Source: QHWF01 sp036848175
Lineage (GTDB): Bacteria > Acidobacteriota > Vicinamibacteria > Vicinamibacterales > CAVVIG01
Direction: 5' to 3'
NCBI GenBank assembly: GCA_036848175.1
Contig: DAIUKO010000001.1
Location: 1-64,000 of the forward strand
Length of the DNA stretch: 64,000 nt
In this document: piece after piece, positions 15,574 through 23,942 of the stretch
Layout of the letters: each line of letters starts with the position of its first letter
Numbering within the stretch: the first letter of the stretch is position 1
Notes under the pieces: model-generated
The model's database searches: none
What the model saw: only the letters and a program-made list of their open reading frames with translations
Told to the model about the DNA's origin: nothing
Position numbers and translations under genes: made by a program

Positions 15574-17385
15574 TCAGCGATTCGATGCCGACGTCCGCGT
15601 GCTCTGCGACGTCGCGAGATAGCCGTCGATGTCGCGCGTCGCCTCGTTGAGCGTCGCCTCGACCGCGTTGCGGCCGCGAAGGAGCTCGGTCTCGAGGAAC
15701 CCGTAGGTGTCGGAATCCTTGGAGAGCGTCTTGAGCTCGCGCGCACGCGCGAGCAGCGGCAGCACCGGCACGTTCGCTGCCGGATCCTGATCGAAGCGTC
15801 CGGTCTTCGTGTACAGCCGCGAGTTCAGCCGGTGCGTCACCCGGACCAGCAGCTGATTGAGGCGCGTCCGCCCCTGCGCGTCCGATGGCCGTGGTGCGCC
15901 ATCGAGCCGCGTCGCCGACGCGAGCAGCGTTGCCGCCGCCCGACTGGTCGACTGCAGATCGAGCGCGCCTCCGGCCGCCGTGGCGACTTCTTCGAGCGCT
16001 TTCTGAAACGACGTCGCGATCGGCGCGATGCGCAGCGGCAGATTCGGCAGCGTCGCCATTGAATAGAGCTGTGCGACGCGGTAGCGCGTGTCGAGCTCGA
16101 GGACCTTCGGATCGATCTTCTCCAGCGTGTCCTGCGCCGTGTGCCAGTAGCTGATGCGGCCGCCCGGCTCGAGATCCGGATGTCCGCGCGGCGGGCCGGG
16201 CACGCCGATCGAGAACTCAGGAATGCCGAGTCCCTGGAACGACGAGTCGCTGTCGCGCGTCGGCCGGAACAGGCCGCCGTTTCTGCCGCCGCGCGCCTCG
16301 GGCGGCGTCTTCGACGTGAGCATCTGTGCGAACTCGCGGCTGTACTCCGCGATCCCCGGCCACCCGCCGGCCGTGACCTGATCGACGAGCGATCCGCGGC
16401 GGCCCGGACCATCGAGGTTCGTATAGGCGACGCAGTGCGCGTCGAGGTCGGCCCAGAACCGATCGACGTACCACGTCGATCCCGCGTAGCGTCCGAACGA
16501 GTGTCCCGGCCACCACGCGAAGCGCACGCCGCGCTCGAGACGACCCTGCTGCGACTGAAGGACGCGCGCCATCTCGAGGATCGAGGCATCGCTGCCTGCC
16601 GTGTCGGTCATGCCCTTGTACCAGGCGTCGAGATGCGTCGCCACCATCACGAAGTCGGACGATTTGCCCGGCACGTCGGCCACGACGAGCGGCGCGGTCG
16701 CCCAGCCCTGCTCAACTTTGATCTTGAGGCGGACTCTCGGCGATGCGGCGAGCGCTGCCTTCAACCGATCGCCCTCCGATTTCTTGATGCCGATGATCGG
16801 GATGTTGGGAATGCGCGAGGCGCTCTCCGTCGTCGGCGATCCCCAGATCGTCGTCGCGATCATCTCGTGGACGATCTCGCCTTCCTCGATCTGAATCAGG
16901 CCCGCGACACCCGCGCGCTGCGCGGTGAGCGCGCGGTCGGGCGAGACGCCGCCCGACAGAATCGCGATCTTCCCGCGAACCTCCGCTCCAAGCGGTTGGT
17001 TGCCGGTGCGGTCGATCGTGTCGGCGGTCAGGCCTTCCTCAGCCGTCGACGCGCCGAACGCCGGGGCCACGCCGCGGATCGTCAGAGACGACGCGCCGGG
17101 GACGGAGACTTCAGCGAGTCCCGGCCAGCTCATATAGAGCCGCGCGTCGTGCTTCACGTGCTTCACGCCGTACTCGGTCAGCTTGCGCACCAGATAGTTC
17201 GCCGCCTGGCGCTCGCCTTCACGGCCCGACGTCCGGTCGATGTTGAAGGCGTCGAGGGTCTTCTGAATCTCGGCGATCGAGACGGCGCGCTGCACGACGT
17301 CGAGCTGCGGATCCTTCTGCGCGCGAAGCGAAGCGGCCGACGCGGTCAGGACGATCAGCGCCGCCGCGGTTGCGATCTTCCTCAT
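15574..17385 (-). CDS. Secreted M28-family peptidase-like protein with altered active site
   Basis: A 603-residue protein. The ATG at 17385 has GAGGAGG upstream and a signal peptide (IATAAALIVLTASAASLRA); longer frames lack these. It has a PA-like insert (GAEVRGKIAILSGGVSP) and an M28 zinc-peptidase fold: ATHLDAW (His ligand), MTDTAGSDAS (bridging Asp), YTNLDGPG (Asp) and YWHTAQDTLEKID (His). The usual catalytic Glu-Glu pair of M28 enzymes is replaced by His-Ser in WWPGHSFGRYAGST, so classical catalysis is doubtful unless another residue serves. It follows the TonB receptor by 11 bp on the same strand. It is probably periplasmic or surface-exposed. Confidence 0.8.
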   Translation of the reverse strand: MRKIATAAALIVLTASAASLRAQKDPQLDVVQRAVSIAEIQKTLDAFNIDRTSGREGERQAANYLVRKLTEYGVKHVKHDARLYMSWPGLAEVSVPGASSLTIRGVAPAFGASTAEEGLTADTIDRTGNQPLGAEVRGKIAILSGGVSPDRALTAQRAGVAGLIQIEEGEIVHEMIATTIWGSPTTESASRIPNIPIIGIKKSEGDRLKAALAASPRVRLKIKVEQGWATAPLVVADVPGKSSDFVMVATHLDAWYKGMTDTAGSDASILEMARVLQSQQGRLERGVRFAWWPGHSFGRYAGSTWYVDRFWADLDAHCVAYTNLDGPGRRGSLVDQVTAGGWPGIAEYSREFAQMLTSKTPPEARGGRNGGLFRPTRDSDSSFQGLGIPEFSIGVPGPPRGHPDLEPGGRISYWHTAQDTLEKIDPKVLELDTRYRVAQLYSMATLPNLPLRIAPIATSFQKALEEVATAAGGALDLQSTSRAAATLLASATRLDGAPRPSDAQGRTRLNQLLVRVTHRLNSRLYTKTGRFDQDPAANVPVLPLLARARELKTLSKDSDTYGFLETELLRGRNAVEATLNEATRDIDGYLATSQSTRTSASNR

Positions 17386-17396
17386 GACGCACCTCC

Positions 17397-20204
17397 TCAA
17401 AAGCTGTATCGCGCGCCGAGCTGCACTTGCCGCGGCGGGTAGTAGCTGAGCGGAGATCCGAAAACAGCATTCGGCGTGCCGGGCACGGTGCCGTAGAGCG
17501 TATTCAGCGTTCTCCAGTTCTCGGTGTTGAACAGGTTGAAGGCCTCCACCTGCAGCTGGAGCTTGCCGGGGGTGAGCGGCAGGAAATAGCTGTAGCGAAT
17601 GTCGAGCGAGTTCACCCACGGACCCTCGAACGAGTTGCGCGCCAGCGTCGGCGTCCGGTCGTTGAAGGAGCCATCGCCGTTCACGTCAACCGTCGGTCCG
17701 ACTCTCGGATCGATTCTGAGGCCGGTGCGGATGCGATAGACCCACGAGAGCTGCATGTTCTTCGTGAAATCCTCGGAGCCGTTCACGGTCGCATTGAACG
17801 TTGGAACATCGCCGCTCGGACCGTAGTCGGCGTCCCAGAAGCGGTTGTCGTTCGGCAGCGTGCTGTAGTTCTCGGCTTGATCGAGCGCGCGGGCGACGGT
17901 CAGATTTCCGCCGAACCGGAGTCCGCCGCGCAGACGCCGTTGTGCCGACGCGACCAGCGCGGTGTAGCTCGCGTTGCTGCGGTACTGATACTGCAGGATC
18001 TGGCGGAACGTCGGATCCGCGCGCGCGAAACAGCAGGTGCCGTTCGGATCCGCCGCGTTGCCCCACACGAGATTCGTATCGTACGGATTCTCCTTGTGCC
18101 ACGACTTCGTCGTGATTCCGCTGACGCTGACCGCCATGTTGGCGCCGATCGCGTGGTCGAGCGTGGTGATGAACTGCAGCGTCTCCGGCATGCGCAGCGG
18201 ATCGGGCGTGATGTAGACGTTCCGCACGCTGACCGGCGCGTTGGACGGCAGCACGTCGCCGGGAATCGTATTCGGATACACCGGTGCGCCGGGTTGGCCG
18301 AAATTCCAGGTCGCCGAGACCTGCGGTCCGACGAACCTGTTGTTGTAGTACGTCGGCGTGATCGGATTCTCCCAGAGGCGATCGAACATCAATCCGCTCG
18401 CCACTTTGATGAGCGTCGTGCCTTTCCCCGATGCGTCGTACGACAGCGCGAGGCGCGGACCGAAGTTCGCCCACGAACTGCCGTAGTCCTCGCCTTGATA
18501 TCCGGTGATGTCGTCGCCGTCCCAGCGAAGACCGTAGTTGACGGTCATCCGCTTGCCGGCCGTCCACGAATCCTGCGCGTAAGCCGACACGTAGGTATGG
18601 ACGCGCGCCAGCCCGGGCGGCCCGAAGTTCTGCGTGTAGGTCGTGTAGCGTCCGGCGAGGAAGTTCGCCATCGACGAAAACGAGTAGCTCGCGCTCTGTG
18701 GACCCTGATAGCGCAGGTAGAGAAAGTGCACCGCCATGACGTCTGCGCCGACCTTGTAGTTGTGATTCCCTTTGAACATCGTCGTCGAGTACGTGCCCTG
18801 GACCGGCTTCGTGTACATGTCGAGCAGACTGTAGCCGCCGCCGAAATTGGCGGTGTTGGTGATGCTCACGCTCGGCGCGAGGCTCGATCTGAGCTGACCA
18901 TCCGCCACGAGCGGCGGCCCGCCTTCGTTCCGATTGGTGTTGTAGAAGTTGCGCGGAATGTAGCCGACCCGCATGTCGTGCAGCAGGTTGCCGTCGCGCG
19001 CGATGCGCTGCCATTGAAACCAGAACGTGTTGTCGATGGAATCCCACAGTCCGGTGCGGCCGCGCGTCGCGAACGCCGACTGGAAGTTCGAAATCACGTC
19101 GTAAGTCATCGCGTAATTGAAGGTCAGGGTGTTGTTCTGGTTGCTGATGTGCGTCAGCTTCCCCATCGAAAACGTGTCCCTGAGGTATTGATCGATGTTG
19201 CCGATGTCTTCCGGCGGCAGACCGATGATCGCGCCGTTCGCCTGCGTGATGCCGTTGTTGAATGGTGATGTTTCCGTGGATCGATCCGCCGCGGCGAAGA
19301 AGAACGTCTTGTTGGCGACGATCCGGCCGCCGAAGGTTCCACCCCACTGCTCCCGATCGAACGCGGCCTTGGGCAGGCCCTGTTTCCTGGACAGGAACTC
19401 CTGCGAGTTGAGCTCCTTGTTTCGAAAGTAGCCATATCCCGAGCCGCTGAACGCGTTGCTGCCCGACTTGGTGACGGCGCTGACGATCCCGCCGACCGAT
19501 CGCCCGAATTCCGCCGCGCCGCCGATCGTCGCGACCTGGAACTCGGCAATCGCGTCCTGGCTGTACTTCACTTTCGGAAAGGTGAACGACTCGTCGGTGT
19601 TCCACAGGCCATCGACGAGCAGCGCGCCATCCTTGTCGCGCGCGCCGGCGACCTTCAGCCCGATTCCCTGGCCGGTCGTGCGCTCGTCCTTGACGACCCC
19701 CGGCGTGAGGAGCGCGTAGTCGAGGAAGTTCCGCGAGATCGTCGGCAGCGTCTCGATCTGATCGCGCGAGATGACGGTCGAGAGATCCGTTTTCGCCGCC
19801 TCGATGATCGCCGCCTGTCCCGTGACCGTCAGCGATTCGCTGAGCGTCGACAGCTTCATCGTGATGTTCAGATCGACGGCGCCGCCGACCTGCAGTACGA
19901 GATCGTTGTGCACGAACTTCGCGAACCCTTCGAGCTCCGCCGTCACCGCGTACTTCCCCGGCGTCAATCCCGCAAACCGGTAGACGCCCTTGTCGTCGGT
20001 GACGATGGTGCGCGTCTGATTGGTGGCCGCGTTGGTGATCGTGACGAGGACACCCGGCATCACGCCACCGGTGTCATCGCCGACTCGGCCGGAGACGCTC
20101 GCCGTCGAAGTACCTCCCTGCGCCAGCGCGCGCTGCGGCGTGGCCAGTCCGACCGCAAGCGACACGCCCACCAGCCAGCAACATGATCGCTGTCGGGAAA
20201 TCAT
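17397..20204 (-). CDS. TonB-dependent receptor with carboxypeptidase-regulatory-like domain
   Basis: A full-length 935-residue receptor with AGGAGG 7 nt before the ATG and a signal peptide ending ALAQG. Residues about 30-115 are the carboxypeptidase-regulatory-like sandwich (VSGRVGDDTGGVMPGVLVTI, KGVYRFAGLTPGKYAV). A plug domain follows (LTVTGQAAIIEAAKTD, LPTISRNFLDYALLTPGV), then a long beta-barrel rich in aromatic strand ends. The protein finishes with ARYSF, the aromatic C-terminus expected for barrel insertion. It lies between an M36-like peptidase gene (39 bp upstream) and an M28-like gene (11 bp downstream). That suggests a peptide or protein uptake system; the substrate is not deducible. 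Confidence 0.9.
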   Translation of the reverse strand: MISRQRSCCWLVGVSLAVGLATPQRALAQGGTSTASVSGRVGDDTGGVMPGVLVTITNAATNQTRTIVTDDKGVYRFAGLTPGKYAVTAELEGFAKFVHNDLVLQVGGAVDLNITMKLSTLSESLTVTGQAAIIEAAKTDLSTVISRDQIETLPTISRNFLDYALLTPGVVKDERTTGQGIGLKVAGARDKDGALLVDGLWNTDESFTFPKVKYSQDAIAEFQVATIGGAAEFGRSVGGIVSAVTKSGSNAFSGSGYGYFRNKELNSQEFLSRKQGLPKAAFDREQWGGTFGGRIVANKTFFFAAADRSTETSPFNNGITQANGAIIGLPPEDIGNIDQYLRDTFSMGKLTHISNQNNTLTFNYAMTYDVISNFQSAFATRGRTGLWDSIDNTFWFQWQRIARDGNLLHDMRVGYIPRNFYNTNRNEGGPPLVADGQLRSSLAPSVSITNTANFGGGYSLLDMYTKPVQGTYSTTMFKGNHNYKVGADVMAVHFLYLRYQGPQSASYSFSSMANFLAGRYTTYTQNFGPPGLARVHTYVSAYAQDSWTAGKRMTVNYGLRWDGDDITGYQGEDYGSSWANFGPRLALSYDASGKGTTLIKVASGLMFDRLWENPITPTYYNNRFVGPQVSATWNFGQPGAPVYPNTIPGDVLPSNAPVSVRNVYITPDPLRMPETLQFITTLDHAIGANMAVSVSGITTKSWHKENPYDTNLVWGNAADPNGTCCFARADPTFRQILQYQYRSNASYTALVASAQRRLRGGLRFGGNLTVARALDQAENYSTLPNDNRFWDADYGPSGDVPTFNATVNGSEDFTKNMQLSWVYRIRTGLRIDPRVGPTVDVNGDGSFNDRTPTLARNSFEGPWVNSLDIRYSYFLPLTPGKLQLQVEAFNLFNTENWRTLNTLYGTVPGTPNAVFGSPLSYYPPRQVQLGARYSF

Positions 20205-20218
20205 CTGTGTCCTCCTGG
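20163..20218 (-). repeat. Duplicated translation-start/signal-peptide segment, copy 1
   Basis: This segment covers the ribosome site and first codons of the TonB receptor. It is nearly identical to 21223-21281 at the start of the M36-like gene, with a 3-nt (one codon) difference and few substitutions. The encoded starts are MISRQRS-CCWLVGVSLA and MIPRQRSVCCWLAGVSFA. The shared piece ends sharply after the signal-peptide core. Confidence 0.7.
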
Positions 20219-20243
20219 TCTTGACGACCGAAGCGCCGCCTGA

Positions 20244-21269
20244 TTACAGGAGACCGCGGTTCTCGAATGCCGTTCGGACCTGCCTCGCGACGGCGCGTCC
20301 GTAGAGACTGTCTGCGACCGCGACGGTCGTCGCGGCGAGATCGCGCATCGTCGTGCCCGGGAAGTCGAACTGCGCCTCGAGAATGATCGTGTCCGCCTTG
20401 ATGTTGCCCACCGCCTGTCTGATGTCCCACAGCGCCCGCGACCAGATCTGACCGTCGTGGTGAACCTCGCCGTTCAGATTTCCTGGATAGTGCAGGTTCG
20501 TATCGACACGCCGAAGGCAGTGCGGCACTGACGCTGTGTATGAGACCGAGTCCCAGTCTGCCACGCATGCGGGATCGGGCGTCGGCGCGACCAGCGTGCT
20601 GACGGTGACCGCCCAGTAATCGCCAAATCCTTCGCTGATCGCACCGGCTTCTTCGGAACCGAACACGAAGCCCTGTGAGAAATGAATGGCGTGACCGTAT
20701 TCGTGAAGGATGACTTCGGCATCTTCCGCATCGTCGACACCGCCTTTGCCGAACCGGAGCTCGTCCTTGTGTGTGGTGGCGAACGAGTTGTCGAGGCCCC
20801 ACTGATTGATGCGGACGCGCTGCGATTTCATGTTGACCGGCCGCCGCGACGTGCCGAACCCAAGACTCTGGATGTATTTCTGCGCTTCGGTGATCCAGTA
20901 GTAGGCCATCACCTGTTCGAAGCGATCGTCGTCGCGGTGATACCGGAATTCGTTCGCCGGCGAGTAGGCGGGATCCCCGGTTTCGCTGACGACCTGCGCC
21001 CAGTCGCCGACGAGAAAACCGCTGCCATCCAGGTTCGTGAGCAAGACGTCGTGATACGCGGCGGCGAGCGCTGGATAGTCGGCGTCCTTCTGATCGGTGA
21101 GCGTCTCGTCTCCGAGATCGGCGACTGGATTTGGCAGAAACACCGTCCCGACGCCAAACGATGAACCCGCCGGCGGTTTACCGGCTGCGGAAACGAGGAA
21201 CGACGACGCGACGATCGCGAACGACACACCTGCCAGCCAACAACAAACCGATCGCTGCCGGGGAATCAT
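20244..21269 (-). CDS. Secreted M36/fungalysin-like zinc metallopeptidase
   Basis: A 341-residue protein with a GGAGG ribosome site and a signal peptide (CCWLAGVSFAIVASSFLVSAA). The zinc motif HExxH is present in VILHEYGHAIHFSQG, and the third ligand Glu in GAISEGFGDYWAV downstream, the gluzincin pattern of M36/M4-type peptidases. Upstream are MAYYWITEAQKYIQSLGFG and a calcium- or substrate-site-like LRFGKGGVDDAEDAE. It lacks the large propeptide of fungal M36 enzymes, so it is a short bacterial form. Its signal peptide is a duplicate of that of the neighbouring TonB receptor. It is probably the first gene of a peptidase-receptor-peptidase transcript. Confidence 0.8.
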   Translation of the reverse strand: MIPRQRSVCCWLAGVSFAIVASSFLVSAAGKPPAGSSFGVGTVFLPNPVADLGDETLTDQKDADYPALAAAYHDVLLTNLDGSGFLVGDWAQVVSETGDPAYSPANEFRYHRDDDRFEQVMAYYWITEAQKYIQSLGFGTSRRPVNMKSQRVRINQWGLDNSFATTHKDELRFGKGGVDDAEDAEVILHEYGHAIHFSQGFVFGSEEAGAISEGFGDYWAVTVSTLVAPTPDPACVADWDSVSYTASVPHCLRRVDTNLHYPGNLNGEVHHDGQIWSRALWDIRQAVGNIKADTIILEAQFDFPGTTMRDLAATTVAVADSLYGRAVARQVRTAFENRGLL

Positions 21270-21281
21270 CTGTGTCCTCCT
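21223..21281 (-). repeat. Duplicated translation-start/signal-peptide segment, copy 2
   Basis: Second copy of the leader segment described at 20163-20218, located at the start of the M36-like peptidase gene. It includes the AGGAGGACACAGATG ribosome site and start. The identity suggests segmental duplication or gene conversion of a secretion leader. Confidence 0.7.
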
Positions 21282-21336
21282 TTTCGTGGGAGACCGACGC
21301 GCGGTACGAGCGGAGGATTATACTTCGCGAAATCTC

Positions 21337-21495
21337 ATGGCCTCTTTTGCGGTCGAAGAGTTCTGGGACGACCTCCTGGCGTTCATCGAGGGTACGGCCG
21401 GCGCGGGTTGCCGCAGGAGGGACTATGGTCTGTACGAAGACGATCTACCGGACGTCGAAGGCCGGGTGGACGATGTGTTCGATTCGTGCCGCTGA
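21337..21495 (+). CDS. Small hypothetical protein, possibly a gene fragment
   Basis: A 52-residue frame beginning MASFAVEEFWDDLLAFIEG and ending DDVFDSCR, acidic overall. The N-terminal phrase FWDDLLAFIE resembles the start of some SIR2-like proteins, but the glycine-rich nucleotide motif that should follow is absent. If related, this is a truncated remnant. A GGAGGATTATACT lies about 20-25 bp upstream; it contains a -10-like TATACT but is too far away to serve as the ribosome site. It is convergent with the next gene. Confidence 0.35.
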   Translation: MASFAVEEFWDDLLAFIEGTAGAGCRRRDYGLYEDDLPDVEGRVDDVFDSCR

Positions 21496-21521
21496 CGCAG
21501 GCTCCCGTCCGGGCGTAGCGA

Positions 21522-21935
21522 TTAGTGTCGCGTCACCACGACAGTCGCACGATAGTCGTCGTGTGCGATCGTGGCGCCTTCTTTCGGGTAAGGCTTGATG
21601 TCTTCGAGCCGGACGACCAGGCCGCTGATTTCCGCTTGGCGTTCGTAGCGGCCGTTGGTGTGCAGCGTGCGCTGCAGCGCCGCGGCTGGTGATTTTTCCA
21701 GTGTGAACGTGGCTGCCGCGTCGCCGGCCCACATGCACTGGACGCCGGTCGGGCAGCGCGAATCCTCGGTGACGCCTTCGAAGGTGATCCGCAATCCTTG
21801 AATCGTCACGACTTCCGACGGCTTCACGTCGAAGGGGCGTCCGAGTTCAGGTTCCGTTGCCGGCGCAAGCGCGCCGGCGATCACCAGGACAAGCGCAATT
21901 GAACGTGCAAACACTGTCGCGATCTTCCTGACCAA
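21522..21935 (-). CDS. Small secreted hypothetical protein with DSRCP...CMWAGDA motif
   Basis: A 137-residue protein. The likely start is the TTG at 21935, preceded by GGGGAG at 8 nt; longer frames lack a ribosome site and read through non-coding sequence. A signal peptide is clear (ARSIALVLVIAGALAPA). The mature part carries FEGVTEDSRCPTGVQCMWAG, a motif seen in a widespread family of small uncharacterised secreted proteins; the two Cys probably form a disulphide. The end is TVVVTRH. The function is unknown. Neighbours are gene fragments, so context gives no help. Confidence 0.65.
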   Translation of the reverse strand: MVRKIATVFARSIALVLVIAGALAPATEPELGRPFDVKPSEVVTIQGLRITFEGVTEDSRCPTGVQCMWAGDAAATFTLEKSPAAALQRTLHTNGRYERQAEISGLVVRLEDIKPYPKEGATIAHDDYRATVVVTRH

Positions 21936-21955
21936 GTGTATACTCCCCGGCCGCC

Positions 21956-22168
21956 CCGAAGGATGGCTTGTCCCACCAGACCTCTGTGAACGAGATAGGC
22001 GCAGTCGTAGATCGAAAGGCCGTAGCGGGACGCGAGCTCCGACAACTTTGAAAACGCCAGCGACGCCATGTCGTGGTCGATCTTGATTGGCAGGTGTCGC
22101 AGCCAACTGAGAGCGGTTTGCCGCTCGTCTTCGCCCAGCTTCCGCCGCCGAACTTTCGCGGTGACATG
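21956..22168 (-). pseudogene. PIN-domain (VapC-like) fragment
   Basis: The minus strand contains a stretch reading KVRRRKLGEDERQTALSWL, then LPIKIDHD, then LSELASRYGLSIYDCAYLV. This matches the C-terminal half of VapC-type PIN ribonucleases (the RHGLSVYDAAYLELA region with its conserved Asp). The N-terminal acidic residues and the usual ATLDxxL end are missing, and there is no start. I read it as a decayed toxin gene. No antitoxin gene was found beside it. Confidence 0.55.
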
Positions 22169-22210
22169 ACAAGTGACGGCTGGCTGGGATCGCTGGGATA
22201 AGATCCGGGC

Positions 22211-22324
22211 GTGCGCGAAACCCGGGTCGACCTCGAACAGCTGCTCGAAGATCTGTGCGACGCGTACACAGGACTTCCCGCGAGCCGGCGGAGCGGCCGG
22301 CGACGGACTCGGAAAACCGCGTGA
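22211..22324 (+). CDS. 37-residue ORF overlapping the phosphopantetheinyl transferase start
   Basis: A GTG-initiated frame (starts RETRVDLEQLLEDLCDAYTG, ends in a basic tail RRRTRKTA) whose TGA overlaps the GTG start of the next gene (GTGA). The first 20 residues look like the opening of a larger helical protein, and the basic tail looks like out-of-frame sequence. It may therefore be a truncated gene that now acts as a coupled leader for the transferase. No family is assigned with confidence. Confidence 0.35.
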   Translation: MRETRVDLEQLLEDLCDAYTGLPASRRSGRRRTRKTA

Positions 22325-23106
22325 CCACCCGGGACAGGTGGACCAGCCTTCTCGACACTGACGTCCACATCTGGCGCATCCGTCTCGACGTGCGTGACGC
22401 CGCATTCGACCGTCTTCACAGCGTGATGTCGGAGCAGGAGCGCGAGCGGGCGCAGCGTTTTCGATTCGAGCGGCTGCAGCAGCAGTACACGATTGCGCAC
22501 GGCGCGCTGCGTCTGATTCTCGGCCGCTATCTGTCGATCGCGCCGGATCGCTTACGGTTTGTGGAAGGGGCGCACGGAAAACCGGCGCTGGCCGAACCGG
22601 CGGCGACGATCCGTTTCAATGTCTCTCATTCGGAGGCGCTCGCGGTCATCGCCTTCGCAGACGGCCGCGATCTCGGCGTCGACATCGAAGCCATTCGTCC
22701 TGTTCCCGAGATGGACGAGATCGCGCAACGGTACTTCTCGGATCAGGAAGCGAACGATCTCATGCAGACCGCGCCCGATGCGCGCGAGCAGAACTTCTTT
22801 CGCATCTGGACGAGGAAGGAAGCGTTCATCAAGGCGATCGGCGACGGTTTGAGCTTCCCGCTCGACTCGTTCAGCGTGAGCTTTCATCCTGACGAGGAAC
22901 CGCGTCTCCTCTCCGTGCGCGGCGACGTCGACGCGGCTCGCGCATGGCAACTGCACGCATTCGATCCAGCGCCAGGATTCACCGGTGCGCTCGCCTATCG
23001 CGGAAGCCGGGTTCATCCCCGGCTGTTCGCGCCACTCGACAGCGACGAGTTGGTGCGCGCTGTTGGCGCCGAGCCGGGTATTTTGAAGAATCAAGAATCG
23101 ATCTGA
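22321..23106 (+). CDS. Sfp-type 4'-phosphopantetheinyl transferase
   Basis: About 261 residues from the GTG at 22321; an upstream GTG at 22255 is also in frame. It moves the phosphopantetheine arm of coenzyme A onto carrier-protein serines, which the NRPS and PKS in this window require. Motifs: HGKPALAEPAATIRFNVSHS (P1/P2 region), LGVDIEAIRPVPEMDEIAQR with the metal-binding Asp and Glu, and FFRIWTRKEAFIKAIGDGLS (WxxKEA). The length and motif order fit the Sfp/Gsp class and not AcpS. It marks the left edge of the biosynthetic cluster and lies just before the LuxR-type regulator. Confidence 0.92.
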   Translation: MTTRDRWTSLLDTDVHIWRIRLDVRDAAFDRLHSVMSEQERERAQRFRFERLQQQYTIAHGALRLILGRYLSIAPDRLRFVEGAHGKPALAEPAATIRFNVSHSEALAVIAFADGRDLGVDIEAIRPVPEMDEIAQRYFSDQEANDLMQTAPDAREQNFFRIWTRKEAFIKAIGDGLSFPLDSFSVSFHPDEEPRLLSVRGDVDAARAWQLHAFDPAPGFTGALAYRGSRVHPRLFAPLDSDELVRAVGAEPGILKNQESI

Positions 23107-23275
23107 CACGCAGAAAAACCATCGGAAAACGCCGCGGCGACTGGCTGTGTGAGCCGTTTCGTCTCCCACCGGCGCGTGTGTGAGGCGTGCGCGGGACGAT
23201 CGGGCGTGAAACGAAGCGACGACGGCCATCACCAACCAGAGTGTGAAAATCCCCCCGCAGGAGCAAGACGAATCC

Positions 23276-23941
23276 ATGAAACTGCACCAGGCCTTGCCGC
23301 GTTTCTGTGTCATCTCCAGCAATCGGTTCGCTCGAAAGTATCTGTCGTACTTGCTCAGTAAGGACGGCGAGTTCTCGCCGGTGTCCGCCGACGAGCTCTC
23401 GGATCGAAATTCAGCTGTGGAGAATCCGGTGTTCGTGGTCGACTGCACGTTTCTGACGCTGCCGCTGACCGAGTTCATCAGCCGGATGAAAAGCAAGTTC
23501 ACGACGGCCTGCTACGTCGTCGTCGACAAGGACAAGAGCGAGAGCGAGATTCGATTCCTGCTGTCGCAAGGCGTTCAGGGCTTCATTGCGGAGCACCAAA
23601 TCGAAGAACTGCTGGCGCTCGCGGTCCGCACCGTGCTCGCCGGCGGATTGTGGATTCCCGAGAAGGTCCTGTTGTCACAGATGCGATCGCATGCCGCTCA
23701 ATCCTCGATGCGTTCCAGGACGATCGACGTCAACGCGACCACTCAACGTGAAACCGAAGTGCTCGAGCTCGTCAGGCGCCGCCTGTCGAACAAGGAGATC
23801 GCGGAGCTGTTGCAGATCCGCGAGAGCACGGTCAAATACCACGTCTCCAATCTCTTCTCGAAGCTGCAGGTGACGAGCCGCTACGAGCTCGCGCAATCGC
23901 AGAGCAATGGCATGCTCGAGCCGCTCGCCCAGCTGATCTAA
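23276..23941 (+). CDS. LuxR/NarL-type response regulator
   Basis: A 221-residue protein from the ATG at 23276 with AGGAG about 12 nt upstream (a GTG at 23243 is possible). Residues about 1-120 form a receiver-like domain (RFCVISSNRFARKYLSYLL, NPVFVVDCTFLTLP, QGVQGFIAEHQIEELLALAV). The Asp of VVDC may be the phosphoacceptor, but the acidic pocket is incomplete. Residues about 155-205 are a LuxR helix-turn-helix (TQRETEVLELVRRRLSNKEI, AELLQIRESTVKYHVSNLF). No partner kinase is adjacent. Its position between the transferase and the NRPS suggests it controls the cluster. Confidence 0.85.
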   Translation: MKLHQALPRFCVISSNRFARKYLSYLLSKDGEFSPVSADELSDRNSAVENPVFVVDCTFLTLPLTEFISRMKSKFTTACYVVVDKDKSESEIRFLLSQGVQGFIAEHQIEELLALAVRTVLAGGLWIPEKVLLSQMRSHAAQSSMRSRTIDVNATTQRETEVLELVRRRLSNKEIAELLQIRESTVKYHVSNLFSKLQVTSRYELAQSQSNGMLEPLAQLI

Positions 23942-23942
23942 G

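Noticed and set aside
22168..22379. Large minus-strand frame joining the PIN fragment to the small secreted protein
   Set aside because: The frame joins unrelated sequences. The secreted protein has its own TTG start and ribosome site, and the PIN motif is in a different frame.
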